A stretch of DNA of 64,000 nucleotides from Agromyces mangrovi (GCF_030296695.1 NZ_AP027737.1:3549807-3613806); one strand, 5' to 3'; shown: positions 1-12,636, counted from the first letter of the stretch. Translations and numbers: made by a program. Notes: generated from the sequence alone by a model not told the origin.

Positions 1-1287
<1,287 letters not shown>

Positions 1288-1295
<8 letters not shown>

Positions 1296-4200
1296 CGGTC
1301 ACCTCCAGGATGCGGCCCCAGACGACGTCGCCGTCGGGGTCCAGCCCCTCGTCGACGGCGTTCTGCCGGGTCTTCAGGACGGCCGCGTAGTCGCGCGGGA
1401 GTACCTTCACGAATCGCTCCATGGTGTCGGGGGCCTCGAGCAGGCGCTCCGCGAGCGCGGACCCCGTGTGCTCCAGGTGCTGTCGGAGGAGGTCGAGCAC
1501 GATCTCGTGGTCGGCGCTGCCGAGCTCGTGCAGCTGCAGCTCGCCGGTGGCGAGCGCGTCGCGGTTGATGCGCTCCTTGGGCAGGTCGAACACGTACGCC
1601 GTGCCGCCGGACATGCCCGCGCCGAGGTTGCGGCCGGTCGGGCCGAGGATGAGCGCGAGCCCACCCGTCATGTACTCGAGCGCGTGGTCGCCCACGCCCT
1701 CGACCACGGCGGTCGCACCCGAGTTGCGCACGAGGAAGCGCTCGCCGACGATGCCGCTGATGAACATGCTGCCCTGCGTCGCGCCGTAGCCGATCACGTT
1801 GCCGGCGATCACGTTGCGTTCGGCCGGGAAGGTGCTCGAGCGGTCGGGCCGCACGATCACCTGGCCGCCGGAGAGGCCCTTGCCGACGTAGTCGTTGGAG
1901 TCGCCCTCGAGGCGCAGCGTGATGCCCGCGGGCAGGAACGCGCCGAACGACTGGCCGGCGGACCCGGACAGGGTCACGTCGATCGACCCGGCGGGCAGGC
2001 CGTTGACGCCGTGGCGCACGGTCACCTCGTGGCCGAGCATGGTGCCCACGGCGCGTTCGGTGTTGCGGATCGGCAGGGTGATCTCGACGCGGCCGCCGTG
2101 CTCGAGCACGTCGGCGGACGCCTCGATCAGCTGGTTGTCGAAGTGCTCGTCGAGCTCGTGGTCCTGCGGGCGCGCGTTCCGACGCGGCTCCGAGTCGGAG
2201 AAGTCCGGGCCGACCAGCACGGGCGACAGGTCGAGCCCGCTCGCCTTCCAGTGGTCGACGGCGCGGTCGATGTCGAGCATCTCGCGGCGGCCGATCGCCT
2301 CGTCGAGGCTGCGGAAGCCGAGCTCGGCGAGGTACTCGCGCACCTCCTGCGCGATGAACTCGAAGAAGTTCACGACGAACTCGGGCTTGCCGCTGAAGCG
2401 CTTCCGCAGCTCCGGGTTCTGGGTGGCGACGCCGACCGGGCAGGTGTCGAGGTGGCACACGCGCATGAGCACGCAGCCCTCGACGACCAGCGGTGCGGTC
2501 GCGAAGCCGAACTCCTCGGCACCGAGCAGCGCGCCGACGATCACGTCGCGGCCCGTCTTCATCTGGCCGTCGACCTGCACGACGACGCGGTCGCGCATGC
2601 CGTTCAGCATGAGCGTCTGCTGCGTCTCGGCGAGGCCGAGCTCCCACGGCGTGCCGGCGTGCTTGAGCGAGTTCATCGGGCTCGCACCGGTGCCGCCGTC
2701 GTGGCCGGAGACCAGGATGACGTCGGCCAGCGCCTTGGCGGTGCCGGCCGCGACCGCTCCGATGCCCGACTGGCTCACGAGCTTCACGTGCACCCGGGCG
2801 CCCGGGTTCGCGCGCTTCAGGTCGAAGATCAGCTGCTTGAGGTCTTCGATCGAGTAGATGTCGTGGTGCGGCGGCGGCGAGATGAGGCCGACGCCGGCGG
2901 TCGCGTGGCGGGTGCGGGCGACCCACGGGTACACCTTGGTCGGCGGCAGCTGGCCGCCCTCGCCGGGCTTCGCGCCCTGGGCGAGCTTGATCTGGATGTC
3001 GTCGGCATGCGTGAGGTACATGCTCGTGACGCCGAAGCGGCCGGATGCCACCTGCTTGATCGCGCTGCGGCGCTCGGGGTCGAGCAGGCGATCGAGGTCC
3101 TCGCCGCCCTCGCCCGTGTTCGAGCGCGCGCCGAGGCGGTTCATCGCGATCGCGAGGGTCTCGTGCGCCTCCTTCGAGATGGAGCCGTAGCTCATCGCGC
3201 CGGTCGAGAACCGCTTCACGATCGACGAGACCGGCTCGACCTCGTCGATCGGCACGGGCGGCCGCGCGCCCGTGCGCAGCGCGAACATGCCGCGCAGCGT
3301 CATCAGGTTCTCGGCCTGACCGTCGACCATCGAGGTGTACTCGCGGAAGATGTCGTACCGCCTGCTGCGCGTCGCGTGCTGCAGTCGGAACACCGTCTCG
3401 GGGTTGAACAGGTGCGGGGCGCCGTCGCGGCGCCACTGGTACTCGCCGCCGGTCGCGAGCCGCTCGTGCACGGTCACCGCGACGTCGTCGGGGTACGCGC
3501 CCTTGTAGCGGCGCGCGTTCTCGGTGGCGACGACGTCGAGGCCGACGCCGCCGAGCTTGGTCGTGGTGCCGGTGAAGAACTCGTCGACGAACTCCTGGCT
3601 GAGGCCGACGGCCTCGAACGCCTGTGCGCCCGCGTAGGACGACATCGTCGAGATGCCCATCTTCGACATGATCTTCAGCACGCCCTTGCCGAGCGCCTTG
3701 ATCACGTTCTTCACGGCCTGCTCGGGCGAGACGCCGGTGATGACGCCCGAGCGCACGAGCTCCTCGCAGGTCTCCATCGCGAGGTACGGGTTGACCGCTG
3801 AGGCGCCGTAGCCGATGAGGAGCGCGACGTGGTGCACCTCGCGCACGTCACCGGTCTCGACGACGATGCCCACCCGCATCCGAGTCTCGGAGCGGATGAG
3901 GTGGTGGTGCACGGCCGCCAGCATGAGCAGCGACGGGATGGGCGCGAGCTCCGAGGTCGTGTCGCGGTCGCTCAGCACGAGGAAGCGCGCACCCGCGGCG
4001 ATGGCGCGGTCGGCCTCCTCGCACAGCGCGGTGAGCCGGGAGCGGAGCCCCTCGGTGCCCTCCTCGACCCGGTAGAGGCCGCGCAAGGTCGTGGTCGTGG
4101 CGCTGTCGGGGCGCGGGTCGATGTGCTGGATCTTCGCGAGCTCGTCGTTGTCGATGACCGGGAACGAGAGCGTCACCTGGCGGGTGTGCTCGGGGCCCGA

Positions 4201-5860
4201 GCTCAGCAGGTTGTGCTCCGGCCCGAGCGACGTGCCGAGCGAGGTCACGACCTCCTCGCGGATCGAGTCCAGCGGCGGGTTGGTGACCTGCGCGAACTGC
4301 TGCGTGAAGTAGTCGAACAGCAGGCGAGGGCGCTCGCTCAGCACGGCGATCGGGGTGTCGGAGCCCATGGCGCCGAGCGGCTCCATGCCGGTGCGGGCCA
4401 TGGGCGTGAGCAGCACCCGCACCTCCTCCTCCGTGTAGCCGAAGGTGCGCTGACGGCGGCGGACGGATGCCGGCGGGTGCACGATGTGCTCCCGCTCGGG
4501 CAAGTCGGCGAGTCGGATGCGACCGGACTCCAGCCACTCCCCACGGCTCGGATGCTGCGAGCTCGGACTTGATCTCGTCGTCCTCGATGAGGCGGCCGGC
4601 GACCGTGTCGACCAGGAACATGCGACCGGGCTGCAGGCGGCCCTTGCGGACCACCTTCGACTGGTCGATGTCGAGGACGCCGATCTCACTCGCGAGCACG
4701 ACCAGGCCGTCGTCGGTCACGACGTAGCGGCCCGGGCGCAGCCCGTTGCGGTCGAGCGTGGCGCCCACGAGCGAGCCGTCGGTGAAGACGATCGCGGCCG
4801 GGCCGTCCCACGGCTCCATGAGCATCGAGTGGTACTCGTAGAACGCGCGCCGGGCCGGGTCGATCTCCGTGGCGTTCTCCCACGCCTCGGGCACCATCAT
4901 CATGACCGCGTGCGGCAGGCTCCGGCCCGACAGGCTCAGCAGCTCGACGACCTCGTCGAACGACGCCGAGTCGCTCGAGCCCGGCGTCACGACCGGCAGG
5001 ATCGGCGCGAGGTCGCCCAGCAGCTCGGACTCGAGTTGCGACTGGCGCGCGCGCATCCAGTTGCGGTTGCCCTGCACGGTGTTGATCTCGCCGTTGTGCG
5101 CGATCATGCGGAACGGCTGCGCGAGCGGCCACGACGGGAACGTGTTGGTCGAGTACCGGGAGTGCACGAGCGCGAGCTTGGAGGTGAACCGCTCGTCGGA
5201 GAGGTCCGGGTAGAACGGCTCGAGCTGGAGGGTCGTGACCATGCCCTTGTAGACGAGGGTGCGACAGGACAGCGACGCGAAGTACAGCTCGATCTCCCGC
5301 TCGGCGCGCTTGCGCAGGCGGAAGGTGAGGCGGTCGAGCGCGATGTCGGAGAGGGGCGCGCCCGCCTCGGTCTCGTCGACGCTGCGTACGTAGACCTGCT
5401 GCACGTCGGGCATGGCCGCACGGGCGAGCGTGCCCAGCTCGTCGGGGCGCACGGGAACCTCGCGCCAGCCGATGATCTCGAGGCGCTCCTCGGCGGCGAT
5501 CTCGCGGAAGCGGCGCTTGACCGCGCTGCGCTGCGTGGGGTCGGTGGGCAGGAACGCGTTGCCGACCGCGTAGCGGCCCGGTGCGGGCAGCTCGAACGAG
5601 ACGACCTCGCGCAGGAACGCGTCGGGCACCTGCGTGATGATGCCCGCGCCGTCGCCGGTGCCGGCGTCGGAGCCGACCGCACCGCGGTGCTCCAGGTTGC
5701 GCAGCGCGTCGAGCGCCGCCTGGATGATGTCGTGACCTGCGGTGCCGCGGAGCGTGGCGACCATCGCGAGGCCGCAGGCGTCCTTCTCGTGGGCCGGGTC
5801 GTACATGCCCTGGGCAGCGGGGACCGCCCCGAATCGTGCATGGGTCGGAGTCATCGCCAC
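1288..5860 (-). pseudogene. gltB: Glutamate synthase large subunit GltB, reading frame broken near 4540
   Basis: Large subunit of glutamate synthase: an N-terminal class-II amidotransferase releases ammonia, which is channelled to the FMN/3Fe-4S synthase domain. Translation from GTG 5860 (or ATG 5854) gives a propeptide and then Cys29 in DACGLAMVA, the usual N-terminal nucleophile. The frame runs to about residue 440 ([15 protein letters not shown]) and then leaves the family sequence. Homology resumes in another frame with [16 protein letters not shown] and continues through the Fe-S segment [15 protein letters not shown] to the C-terminal glycine-rich helix domain. A 2-base loss within 4538-4542 explains it; restoring two bases gives 1,524 residues, normal for GltB. 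I see one gene with a sequence break, more likely a sequencing indel than decay because the rest is intact. Confidence 0.9.
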
Positions 5861-5978
5861 AGTGACCGTCCTCGTGAAATCAGTGAACCAGCGCGGGACG
5901 CCTTCGGCCCATCGGAATGTCGGATGTGCGCCCCAAAGGTGCGGGGACGCATTCGGGGCTCGGGCCGGATCGCCCGGA

Positions 5979-6962
5979 CTAGGAGGTCGTCTCGCGTGTG
6001 CTTGTGGCTGCGGCTGCCTCCGTGTCGCCCTCGTCCTCGGCGTCGTCGCCGATCGTGTCTCGGTCGGACTCGGTGTCGTCCGAGTCTACAGCGTCGGCCC
6101 CGGGCCACTCGCGGCCGGGCACGTACGGGCTCGGCTCCTGGCCGGTGTGGCGACGCGTCTGCACCACGAGGATGATCACGCCGATGAGGATGGCGGCGAA
6201 CGACGCCCAGACGTTGGAGCGGATGCCGAGGAAGATCTCGCTCGGGTCGACGCGGATCGACTCCAGGAAGCTGCGGCCGATGCCGTACCAGATGAGGTAC
6301 ACGGCGAACGCCTTGCCCCAGCGCAGGCGGAACTTCCGCTCCAGCCAGAGCAGCACCGCGACGCCGAGGAGGTTCCAGATGATCTCGTACAGGAACGTGG
6401 GGTGGAACAGCGTGCCGGGCTCGAGGCCGGCGGGGAACGCGGGGTTGGTCGACTCGATCTCGAGGCCCCACGGCAGCTCCGTGGGCAGGCCGAAGAGCTC
6501 GTGGTTGAACCAGTTGCCGAGACGGCCGGCGGCCTGCGCGACGAGCATGCCCGGCGCCAGCGCGTCGGCGAACGACCAGAAGCGGATGCCGGTCATGCGG
6601 CAGCCGATCCAGACGCCCAGCGCGCCGCCGATCAGCGCGCCGTAGATGGCGTTGCCGCCCTCCCAGATCGCGAACACCTTCCAGAGGTCGGCGCCCTCGT
6701 AGAAGTAGTCGCCGGGGTGGGTGGCGACGTGGTAGAACCGCGCGAAGACGATGCCGAGCGGCACGGCCCACAGCGAGATGTCGAGCACGACGCCCGGCTC
6801 GGCGCCGCGCTTGGTCAGGCGGTGCGACGTGATCCACACGGCGAGCACGATGCCCAGCAGGATGCACAGGGCGTACGCGTGGATGGTGAGGGCGCCGCCC
6901 CACGGAAGCGGGATCTCGAAGGAGCTCCACTCCGGGCTGGGGATGCTGAGCGGTGCGATCAC
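5979..6962 (-). CDS. lgt: Phosphatidylglycerol-prolipoprotein diacylglyceryl transferase
   Basis: Integral membrane enzyme that transfers diacylglycerol from phosphatidylglycerol to the lipobox cysteine of prolipoproteins, the first step of lipoprotein maturation. The 327 residues contain about seven hydrophobic segments, the [14 protein letters not shown] segment near residues 100-113 and the Lgt signature [13 protein letters not shown] at 146-158, whose Arg and Asn-Glu residues are family-conserved. The C-terminal 50 residues are a charged Asp/Glu-rich tail that varies in actinobacteria. It lies 63 bp downstream of trpA, the common actinobacterial trp-lgt arrangement. The DsbA-like protein at 33.3-34.0 kb has a lipobox and is a potential client. 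Confidence 0.97.
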   Translation of the reverse strand: MIAPLSIPSPEWSSFEIPLPWGGALTIHAYALCILLGIVLAVWITSHRLTKRGAEPGVVLDISLWAVPLGIVFARFYHVATHPGDYFYEGADLWKVFAIWEGGNAIYGALIGGALGVWIGCRMTGIRFWSFADALAPGMLVAQAAGRLGNWFNHELFGLPTELPWGLEIESTNPAFPAGLEPGTLFHPTFLYEIIWNLLGVAVLLWLERKFRLRWGKAFAVYLIWYGIGRSFLESIRVDPSEIFLGIRSNVWASFAAILIGVIILVVQTRRHTGQEPSPYVPGREWPGADAVDSDDTESDRDTIGDDAEDEGDTEAAAATSTRETTS

Positions 6963-7025
6963 GTTCGTTCGGTGCCTTTCGTCCAGGTCGCGGGTTCGGG
7001 CCCGCGGGCGGCCTCGGCCAGCGTA

Positions 7026-7811
7026 CTACCCCGCCGGGCGGGTGCCGCGCGCGAGCTCCGCGGCGAGGGCGGCGACGCCCTCCACGCCCCCGTCGGCGAG
7101 GGCCTTCACGAGCGCGGAGCCGACGATCGCGCCGTCGGCGTACGAGACGACCTCGCGCACCTGCTCGGCCGTCGAGATGCCGACGCCCACGCACGACCGC
7201 GGGCTGCCCGCGGCGCGGAGGCGCTCGACGAGCGTGCGTGCGGCGCGGTCGACGTCGGCGCGCGCGCCCGTGATGCCCATGGTCGACACCGCGTACACGA
7301 ACCCGCGGCTCGCCTCGACGGTGCGCGCCAGCCGGGCATCCGATGAGCTCGGAGCGGCCAGGAACACTCGATCGAGGCCGGTGCGGTCGGATGCCGCGAG
7401 CCACGCGTCGCCCTCGTCGGGGATGAGGTCGGGCGTGATGAGGCCCGCGCCGCCCGCCGCGGCGAGGTCGTCGGCGAAGCGGTCGACGCCGTACTGCACC
7501 ACGGGGTTCCAGTAGGTCATCATGAGGATCGGCGCGTCGACCTGCTCCCGGATCGCCCGCACGGCCTCGAAGCCGTGGGCGAGCCGGAAGCCGTTCGCGA
7601 GGGCCGCCTGGGTCGCGTCCTGGATGACGGGGCCGTCCATCACCGGGTCGGAGTACGGGATGCCGAGCTCGAGCGCGTCGACCCCGTTCTCGACGAGCGC
7701 GACCGCCGCGTCGACGCTCGCGCCGAGCGACGGGAAGCCCACCGGCAGGTAGCCCACGAGTGCGCCGGTGCCGGCCGCCACACGTGCGTCGATGGTCTCG
7801 CCGACGCTCAT
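7026..7811 (-). CDS. trpA: Tryptophan synthase alpha chain
   Basis: Alpha subunit of tryptophan synthase; it cleaves indole-3-glycerol phosphate and delivers indole to TrpB through the intersubunit tunnel. The 261 residues form a TIM barrel. The catalytic acids are recognisable as Glu48 in [11 protein letters not shown] and Asp59 in PVMDGP, matching Glu49 and Asp60 of the E. coli enzyme. The phosphate-binding C-terminal glycines appear in VGVGIS and [12 protein letters not shown] 7811 overlaps the trpB stop in an ATGA junction, so the pair should be translationally coupled in stoichiometric amounts. A longer open extension upstream in this frame is only a shadow inside trpB. Confidence 0.97.
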   Translation of the reverse strand: MSVGETIDARVAAGTGALVGYLPVGFPSLGASVDAAVALVENGVDALELGIPYSDPVMDGPVIQDATQAALANGFRLAHGFEAVRAIREQVDAPILMMTYWNPVVQYGVDRFADDLAAAGGAGLITPDLIPDEGDAWLAASDRTGLDRVFLAAPSSSDARLARTVEASRGFVYAVSTMGITGARADVDRAARTLVERLRAAGSPRSCVGVGISTAEQVREVVSYADGAIVGSALVKALADGGVEGVAALAAELARGTRPAG

Positions 7812-9016
7812 GCGCCCTCCTCGCCGTCGATCAGCTCGAACCACTTGGCTGCCGTCTCCATGTCCTTGTCGCCGCGCCCGGAGAGGTTCACGAGGATGCT
7901 CGCCTCCGGACCGAGCTCGCGGCCGAGCTCGAGCGCACCCGCGAGCGCGTGCGCCGACTCGATGGCGGGGATGATGCCCTCGGTGCGCGACAGCAGGCGG
8001 AGCGCGTCCATGGCGGCGGCATCCGTCGACGCCCGGTACCGGGCGCGCCCCACGTCGGCGAGCCACGAGTGCTCCGGGCCGACGCCCGGGTAGTCGAGCC
8101 CCGCCGAGATCGAATGCGACTCGATGGTCTGGCCGTCCTCGTCCTGCAGCAGGTAGCTGCGGGCGCCGTGCAGCACGCCCGGTCGGCCCTTGCCGATGGT
8201 GGCGGCGTGGCGCTCGGTGTCGACGCCCTCGCCCCCGGCCTCGAAGCCGTAGAGGGCGACGTCGGCGTCGTCGAGGAAGGCGTGGAAGATGCCGATCGCG
8301 TTCGATCCCCCGCCGACGCACGCGGCCACCGCGGTCGGCAGCGCGCCGGTGCGCTCGAGCATCTGCGCGCGCGCCTCCTCGCCGATGACCTTCTGCAGGT
8401 CGCGCACCATCGCCGGGAACGGGTGCGGGCCCGCCACGGTGCCGAAGATGTAGTTGGTGTGGCCGACGTTCGTGACCCAGTCGCGCATCGCCTCGTTGAT
8501 CGCGTCCTTGAGGGTGCGCGAGCCGTGCGTCACCGGGATCACCTCGGCGCCGAGCAGCCGCATGCGGGCGACGTTGAGCGCCTGGCGCTCGGTGTCGACC
8601 TCGCCCATGTAGATCACGCACTCGAGGCCGAACAGCGCTGCGGCGGTCGCGGTGGCGACGCCGTGCTGGCCGGCGCCGGTCTCGGCGATCACCCGGGTCT
8701 TGCCGACGCGCTTGGTGAGCAACGCCTGCCCGAGCACGTTGTTGATCTTGTGCGAGCCGGTGTGGTTCAGGTCTTCGCGCTTGAGGAACACGCGGGCCCC
8801 GCCGGCGTGCTCGGCGAAGCGGCGCACCTCGGTCAGCGGCGACGGGCGCCCGACGTAGTCCCGCAGCAGGCCGTCGAGCTCGTCGTGGAACGCCGGGTCG
8901 AGCTTGGCGAGCTGCCAGGCCTCGTCGAGCTCGTCGAGCGCGGCGATGAGCGACTCGGGCACGAAGCGCCCGCCGAAGTCGCCGAAGTACGGACCGGTCT
9001 CGGTGCGCAGGGACAT
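7808..9016 (-). CDS. trpB: Tryptophan synthase beta chain
   Basis: PLP enzyme that condenses indole with serine to make tryptophan; partner of TrpA. The 402 residues are a normal length for TrpB1. The PLP lysine is Lys90 in HTGSHKINN, the [10 protein letters not shown] loop follows at about 109-118, and the phosphate-binding GGGSNAIG lies near residue 235. These features mark the TrpA-partnered TrpB1 class rather than stand-alone TrpB2. Its ATG at 9016 directly abuts the trpC TAG stop with no spacer, and its own stop overlaps trpA, so trpC, trpB and trpA form one coupled block. Confidence 0.98.
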   Translation of the reverse strand: MSLRTETGPYFGDFGGRFVPESLIAALDELDEAWQLAKLDPAFHDELDGLLRDYVGRPSPLTEVRRFAEHAGGARVFLKREDLNHTGSHKINNVLGQALLTKRVGKTRVIAETGAGQHGVATATAAALFGLECVIYMGEVDTERQALNVARMRLLGAEVIPVTHGSRTLKDAINEAMRDWVTNVGHTNYIFGTVAGPHPFPAMVRDLQKVIGEEARAQMLERTGALPTAVAACVGGGSNAIGIFHAFLDDADVALYGFEAGGEGVDTERHAATIGKGRPGVLHGARSYLLQDEDGQTIESHSISAGLDYPGVGPEHSWLADVGRARYRASTDAAAMDALRLLSRTEGIIPAIESAHALAGALELGRELGPEASILVNLSGRGDKDMETAAKWFELIDGEEGA

Positions 9017-9787
9017 CTACTCCCCCAGGAATCTCGCGAGCGTCTCGCGGGGCTCGCTCGTGACGAGCGCCTCCCCCACGAGGACCACGTCGGCGCCCGC
9101 GGCGCGGTACGCGGCGACGTCGTCGGCCGTGGAGACGGCCGACTCGGCCACCTTGACGGCGCCGTCGGGGAAGCTCGGGGCGAGTCGCCCGAACAGCTCG
9201 CGGTCGAGCTCGAAGGTGGACAGGTTGCGTGCGTTCACGCCGATCAGGCGTGCGCCGACGTCGGCGGCGCGCGCCAGTTCGTCGGCGTCGTGGGTCTCGA
9301 CGAGCGCGGTCATGCCGAGCTCGCCGATGAGTGCGTGCAGCTCGGCGAGGTCGCGCTGCTCCAGCGCGCCCACGATGAGCAGCACGAGGTCGGCGCCCGC
9401 GGCGCGCGCCTCGAACACCTGGTACGGCGTGGCGATGAAGTCCTTGCGCAGCACGGGCAGCGACACCGCGGCGCGCACGGCCTCGAGGTCGGCGAGCGAC
9501 CCCAGGAACCGGCGTCCCTCGGTGAGCACGCTGATGGCGCTCGCACCGCCCGCCTCGTACTCGCGCGCGAGTGCGGCCGGATCGGGGATGTCGGCCAGCG
9601 GGCCGCGCGACGGGCTCGCGCGCTTGACCTCGGCGATGATCTTCACCCGGTCGGCGGGTGCGAGCGCCGCGAGGGCGTCCAGCGCGGCGGGTCGCTCGCG
9701 GGCGGCCCGCTCAACCTCGGCGAGCGGCCGATCGGCGCGCCGGGCCTCGGCGTCCGCGACCGCGTTCGCCGTGAGCTCGGACAGCAC
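9017..9787 (-). CDS. trpC: Indole-3-glycerol phosphate synthase
   Basis: Converts carboxyphenylamino-deoxyribulose phosphate to indole-3-glycerol phosphate, the step before tryptophan synthase. I chose GTG 9787, which gives 256 residues beginning [10 protein letters not shown], the usual family length, with GGAG about 11 nt upstream. A longer reading back to 9907 would run through the preceding small gene. Signature segments are [14 protein letters not shown] (substrate-binding Lys and the S-P-S loop), VLRKDFI with the catalytic Lys, and [11 protein letters not shown]. No PRA-isomerase domain is fused, so TrpF activity must come from elsewhere, in actinobacteria normally the HisA/PriA isomerase, which is not in this window. 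Confidence 0.95.
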   Translation of the reverse strand: MLSELTANAVADAEARRADRPLAEVERAARERPAALDALAALAPADRVKIIAEVKRASPSRGPLADIPDPAALAREYEAGGASAISVLTEGRRFLGSLADLEAVRAAVSLPVLRKDFIATPYQVFEARAAGADLVLLIVGALEQRDLAELHALIGELGMTALVETHDADELARAADVGARLIGVNARNLSTFELDRELFGRLAPSFPDGAVKVAESAVSTADDVAAYRAAGADVVLVGEALVTSEPRETLARFLGE

Positions 9788-9792
9788 GTCGG

Positions 9793-10023
9793 TCAGTGCT
9801 CCACTGCGGGGACGCGGGCGCCACCCACGCCGTAGCCCGCCTTCGCGAGCGCCCAGCCGACGATCGCGCCGAGCACGAGGAGCACGGCAGAGGCCCAGAC
9901 GAGCCACTCGACGGCGAAGAAGAAGGCGACGGTGCCGATCGAGAACGCGACGAGCATGATCACCACGGCAATCCAGGCTGCGGGCGAGTGTCCGTGGCCC
10001 GGGTCGCTGATGTCAGTGCTCAT
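9793..10023 (-). CDS. Small two-helix membrane protein of the trp operon (DUF6704-like)
   Basis: A 76-residue protein with a soluble start ([17 protein letters not shown]) and two predicted transmembrane helices at about 16-37 and 41-62, ending in a short basic and glycine-rich tail. The HGHSPAAW opening followed by two helices resembles, from memory, the DUF6704 family found in Microbacteriaceae trp clusters; the family name needs a profile search. It lies 5 bp before trpC and 49 bp after the Trp-associated membrane protein, so it is co-transcribed with trp genes. I cannot assign a function; position suggests a role tied to tryptophan synthesis or the envelope. Confidence 0.75.
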   Translation of the reverse strand: MSTDISDPGHGHSPAAWIAVVIMLVAFSIGTVAFFFAVEWLVWASAVLLVLGAIVGWALAKAGYGVGGARVPAVEH

Positions 10024-10072
10024 GATGCTCCTTCTGGTTCGGGGACGGAGGAAGTCTATCGGCTGGCCGCGG

Positions 10073-10660
10073 TCAGTCCCGACCCGGCTCGGTGGGGTCC
10101 TCGCCGCGCGAGAGCTCGTCCCATTCGTCGACGGCGCCCGCGGAACCGCCGTCGGCGCGCTCGACCTGCACGGCGCGGTAGCGGCGCGACGACTCGGGCC
10201 ACCGCGACGAGGTCGCGAGCACCGCGATGCCGGCCGCGGCCAGCACGACGCCCGACGCGGCGCCCAGCCACGGCCAGGCCGTGCCGGCGACCGACGTCAC
10301 GAGCGCCGCGGCCGAGTCGCCGGCGATGCCGGTGGCCTCGGTCACGACCGGCGCCGCGGCCGCCGCGGGGTCGACCAGCGCGAGCCAGGCCGACAGGACG
10401 ACGCACGCGCCGAGCACGACGGCGAGCACGCCCAGCACGAGCCGTGCCACGCGACCGGCGATCGCGAGCGCCGCGCCGAGGGCGAGTCCGGCGAGGGCGA
10501 GCGCCGCCAGCGCGGCATCCGCCACCTCGCCCGGGACCGCGTGCGCGTCGCCGGTGTCGAGCGTGATCGTGAACCAGGTCTGGGTCCACGCGACGAGGCC
10601 CAGCCCCGAGGCGCCGAGCACGGCGAGCACCAGGGTGAGCTTGAGGCGGCGTGCGGGCAC
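10073..10660 (-). CDS. Trp biosynthesis-associated membrane protein
   Basis: A 195-residue membrane protein of the actinobacterial family found next to trpE (TIGR02234/PF09534 type; recalled, not searched). It shows four hydrophobic segments: about 9-27, 46-64, 70-92 and 123-149, with an extracytoplasmic loop WTQTWFTITLD after the first helix. The tail is acidic and probably cytoplasmic. GTG 10660 was chosen because it starts 1 bp after the trpE stop and leads straight into a basic MPARRLK-type start before helix one. The biochemical function is unknown; strict co-location with trp genes is the main clue. Confidence 0.85.
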   Translation of the reverse strand: MPARRLKLTLVLAVLGASGLGLVAWTQTWFTITLDTGDAHAVPGEVADAALAALALAGLALGAALAIAGRVARLVLGVLAVVLGACVVLSAWLALVDPAAAAAPVVTEATGIAGDSAAALVTSVAGTAWPWLGAASGVVLAAAGIAVLATSSRWPESSRRYRAVQVERADGGSAGAVDEWDELSRGEDPTEPGRD

Positions 10661-10661
10661 G

Positions 10662-12200
10662 TCAGCCCAGCGTCCGCATGGCGTTGGCGACCGCGACCGC
10701 GCGCAGCGGTGCGGCGGCCTTGTTCTGCGACTCCTGGAACTCCGACTCGGGGTTCGAGTCGGCCACGAGGCCGCCGCCGGCCTGCACGCGCGCGACGCCG
10801 CCGCGGATCGTGGCCGTGCGGATCGCGATGGCGAGGTCGGCGTCGCCGCCGAACCCGAAGTAGCCGACGACGCCGCCGTAGACGCCGCGCTGCACGGGCT
10901 CGAGCTCGTCGATGATCTCGAGTGCACGCGGCTTCGGCGCCCCCGAGAGCGTGCCGGCCGGGAAGGTCGCGCGGAACACGTCGATCGCGTCGGCGGTGGG
11001 CAGCAGGTCGCCCTCGACGGACGAGACGAGGTGCATGATGTGGCTGAACCGCTCCACGCGCATGAACTCGGTCACCTCGACCGAGCCGGCCGCGCACACC
11101 TTCGCGAGGTCGTTGCGGGCGAGGTCGACGAGCATCAGGTGCTCGGCGCGCTCCTTCGGGTCGCGCGAGAGCTCGGCCTCGAAGTCCGCGTCGGACTCCG
11201 GGGTGGCGCCGCGCGGCTTCGACCCGGCGATCGGATGCGTGTACACGCGTCCTTCCTGCACCTTCACGAGCGCCTCGGGCGACGAGCCGACGATCCAGTA
11301 CGGCTCGCCGTCCGGATCCTCGAGACTCAGCAGGTACATGTACGGGCTCGGGTTGAGGCTGCGCAGCACGCGGTAGACGTCGATCGGCGCAGCCGTGCAC
11401 TCCTGCTCGAAGCGCTGCGAGATGACGACCTGGAAGATGTCGCCCTCGCGGATGTACTCCTTGCTGGTCACGACCGCGTCGAGGAAGTCCTGCTTCTCGG
11501 TGCGCGAGGTCGGCGCCGCGGGCGTGGCCAGGTCGACCACGGCGAGGTGCGCCTCGGCGGGGGCGGCCATGGCACGCTGCATCCGATCGAGGCGCTGCTG
11601 CGCATCGGCCCAGAGCGCATCGGCGTCGTCGACCCCGTCGTTCAGCGCGCTCACGATGAGCTGCACGGTGCCGCGCCGGTGGTCGAGCACGACGAGCTCG
11701 GAGACGAAGCTCAGCGCCTGGCCGACCACCGCGCCCTCGGCCGGCGGGCGGTTCGGGAGCCGCTCGATCTGGCGGATCGCCTCCCAGCCGATGAAGCCCA
11801 CCAGCCCGCCCGTGAGCGGCGGCAGGCCGGGCACCGGCTCGGTGTGCCAGCGCGAGTACAGCGCCGAGACGGCGGCGAGCGGTCCCCCCGGGGCATCCGC
11901 CCCCAGCGCTCGCCCGGCGTCGAGGCCGTAGTCGAGCCACTCCGCGACGTCGCCGCGCTGGGTCAGCACGCCGTACGAGGCGGAGCCGACGAACGAGTAG
12001 CGCGACCAGATGCCGCCCTGCTCGGCCGACTCGAGCAGGAACGTGCCCGGGCGGCCGTCGGCGAGCTTGCGGTAGATGCCCACGGGCGTCTCGCCGTCGG
12101 CGAAGAGCTCGCGCGTGACGGGCACGACCCGGCGGCCGGGCAGCAGCGCGTCGAAGTCGGCGCGACCGGTCGTGCCGGTCTGCTCGGCGGTGGTCGGCAT
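10662..12200 (-). CDS. trpE: Anthranilate synthase component I
   Basis: Uses chorismate and ammonia (from the TrpG amidotransferase) to make anthranilate, the committed step to tryptophan. The 512 residues include the N-terminal regulatory part with LLESAEQGG, where the ES residues belong to the LLES tryptophan-feedback motif. The C-terminal chorismate-binding fold has PSPYMYLL, SGAPKPRALEIIDELE and the GGVVGYFGFGGDADLAIAIRT segment. The length suits a stand-alone TrpE with no TrpG fusion. No trpG or trpD is adjacent. The 31-bp gap to hisI has no room for a leader-peptide attenuator, so control must come from further upstream or by feedback. Confidence 0.97.
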   Translation of the reverse strand: MPTTAEQTGTTGRADFDALLPGRRVVPVTRELFADGETPVGIYRKLADGRPGTFLLESAEQGGIWSRYSFVGSASYGVLTQRGDVAEWLDYGLDAGRALGADAPGGPLAAVSALYSRWHTEPVPGLPPLTGGLVGFIGWEAIRQIERLPNRPPAEGAVVGQALSFVSELVVLDHRRGTVQLIVSALNDGVDDADALWADAQQRLDRMQRAMAAPAEAHLAVVDLATPAAPTSRTEKQDFLDAVVTSKEYIREGDIFQVVISQRFEQECTAAPIDVYRVLRSLNPSPYMYLLSLEDPDGEPYWIVGSSPEALVKVQEGRVYTHPIAGSKPRGATPESDADFEAELSRDPKERAEHLMLVDLARNDLAKVCAAGSVEVTEFMRVERFSHIMHLVSSVEGDLLPTADAIDVFRATFPAGTLSGAPKPRALEIIDELEPVQRGVYGGVVGYFGFGGDADLAIAIRTATIRGGVARVQAGGGLVADSNPESEFQESQNKAAAPLRAVAVANAMRTLG

Positions 12201-12231
12201 CGTGCTCCTCGTGGCGCGGGTGGGCGGGGAC

Positions 12232-12636
12232 TCAGGCGGGTGCGTGGCCTGCGACGACCTCGAGCGGGTCGCCGTCGAAGCAGGTGCGTGTGCCCGTGTG
12301 GCAGGCGACGCCGACCTGGTCGACGCGCACCAACAGCGTATCGCCGTCGCAGTCGAGAGCGGCCTCGCGCACGTACTGCGCGTGGCCCGACGTGTCGCCC
12401 TTGCGCCAGTACTCCTGCCGGGAGCGCGACCAGAACGTCACGCGCCCCTCGGTGAGGGTGCGCCGCATCGCCTCGCGGTCCATCCAGCCGAGCATGAGCA
12501 CCTCGCCGGTGTCCCACTGCTGGATGACCGCGGGCAGCAGCCCGTCGCCGTTGAACGCGGCACGGTCCATCGGCGACGCGCCGGGCGCCCAGGGCTCAGC
12601 TTCGCGCTCCAGCTCCTCGTCTTCGCGGTCGGTCAT
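12232..12636 (-). CDS. hisI: Phosphoribosyl-AMP cyclohydrolase
   Basis: Opens the adenine ring of phosphoribosyl-AMP, the third step of histidine synthesis. The 134 residues contain the zinc/metal cysteines of the family: ALDCDGD and [10 protein letters not shown] near the C-terminus. The segment [16 protein letters not shown] is also typical. It is the stand-alone HisI with no HisE fusion; HisE is encoded separately two genes upstream. ATG 12636 overlaps the hisF stop in an ATGA junction. The first 25 or so residues are acidic and less conserved, and a later Met (SPMDRAAF) is a possible alternative start. Confidence 0.96.
   Translation of the reverse strand: MTDREDEELEREAEPWAPGASPMDRAAFNGDGLLPAVIQQWDTGEVLMLGWMDREAMRRTLTEGRVTFWSRSRQEYWRKGDTSGHAQYVREAALDCDGDTLLVRVDQVGVACHTGTRTCFDGDPLEVVAGHAPA

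Noticed and set aside
12201..12231. Trp attenuator/leader peptide before trpE
   Set aside because: The 31-bp gap is too short and has no Trp-codon ORF or hairpin.
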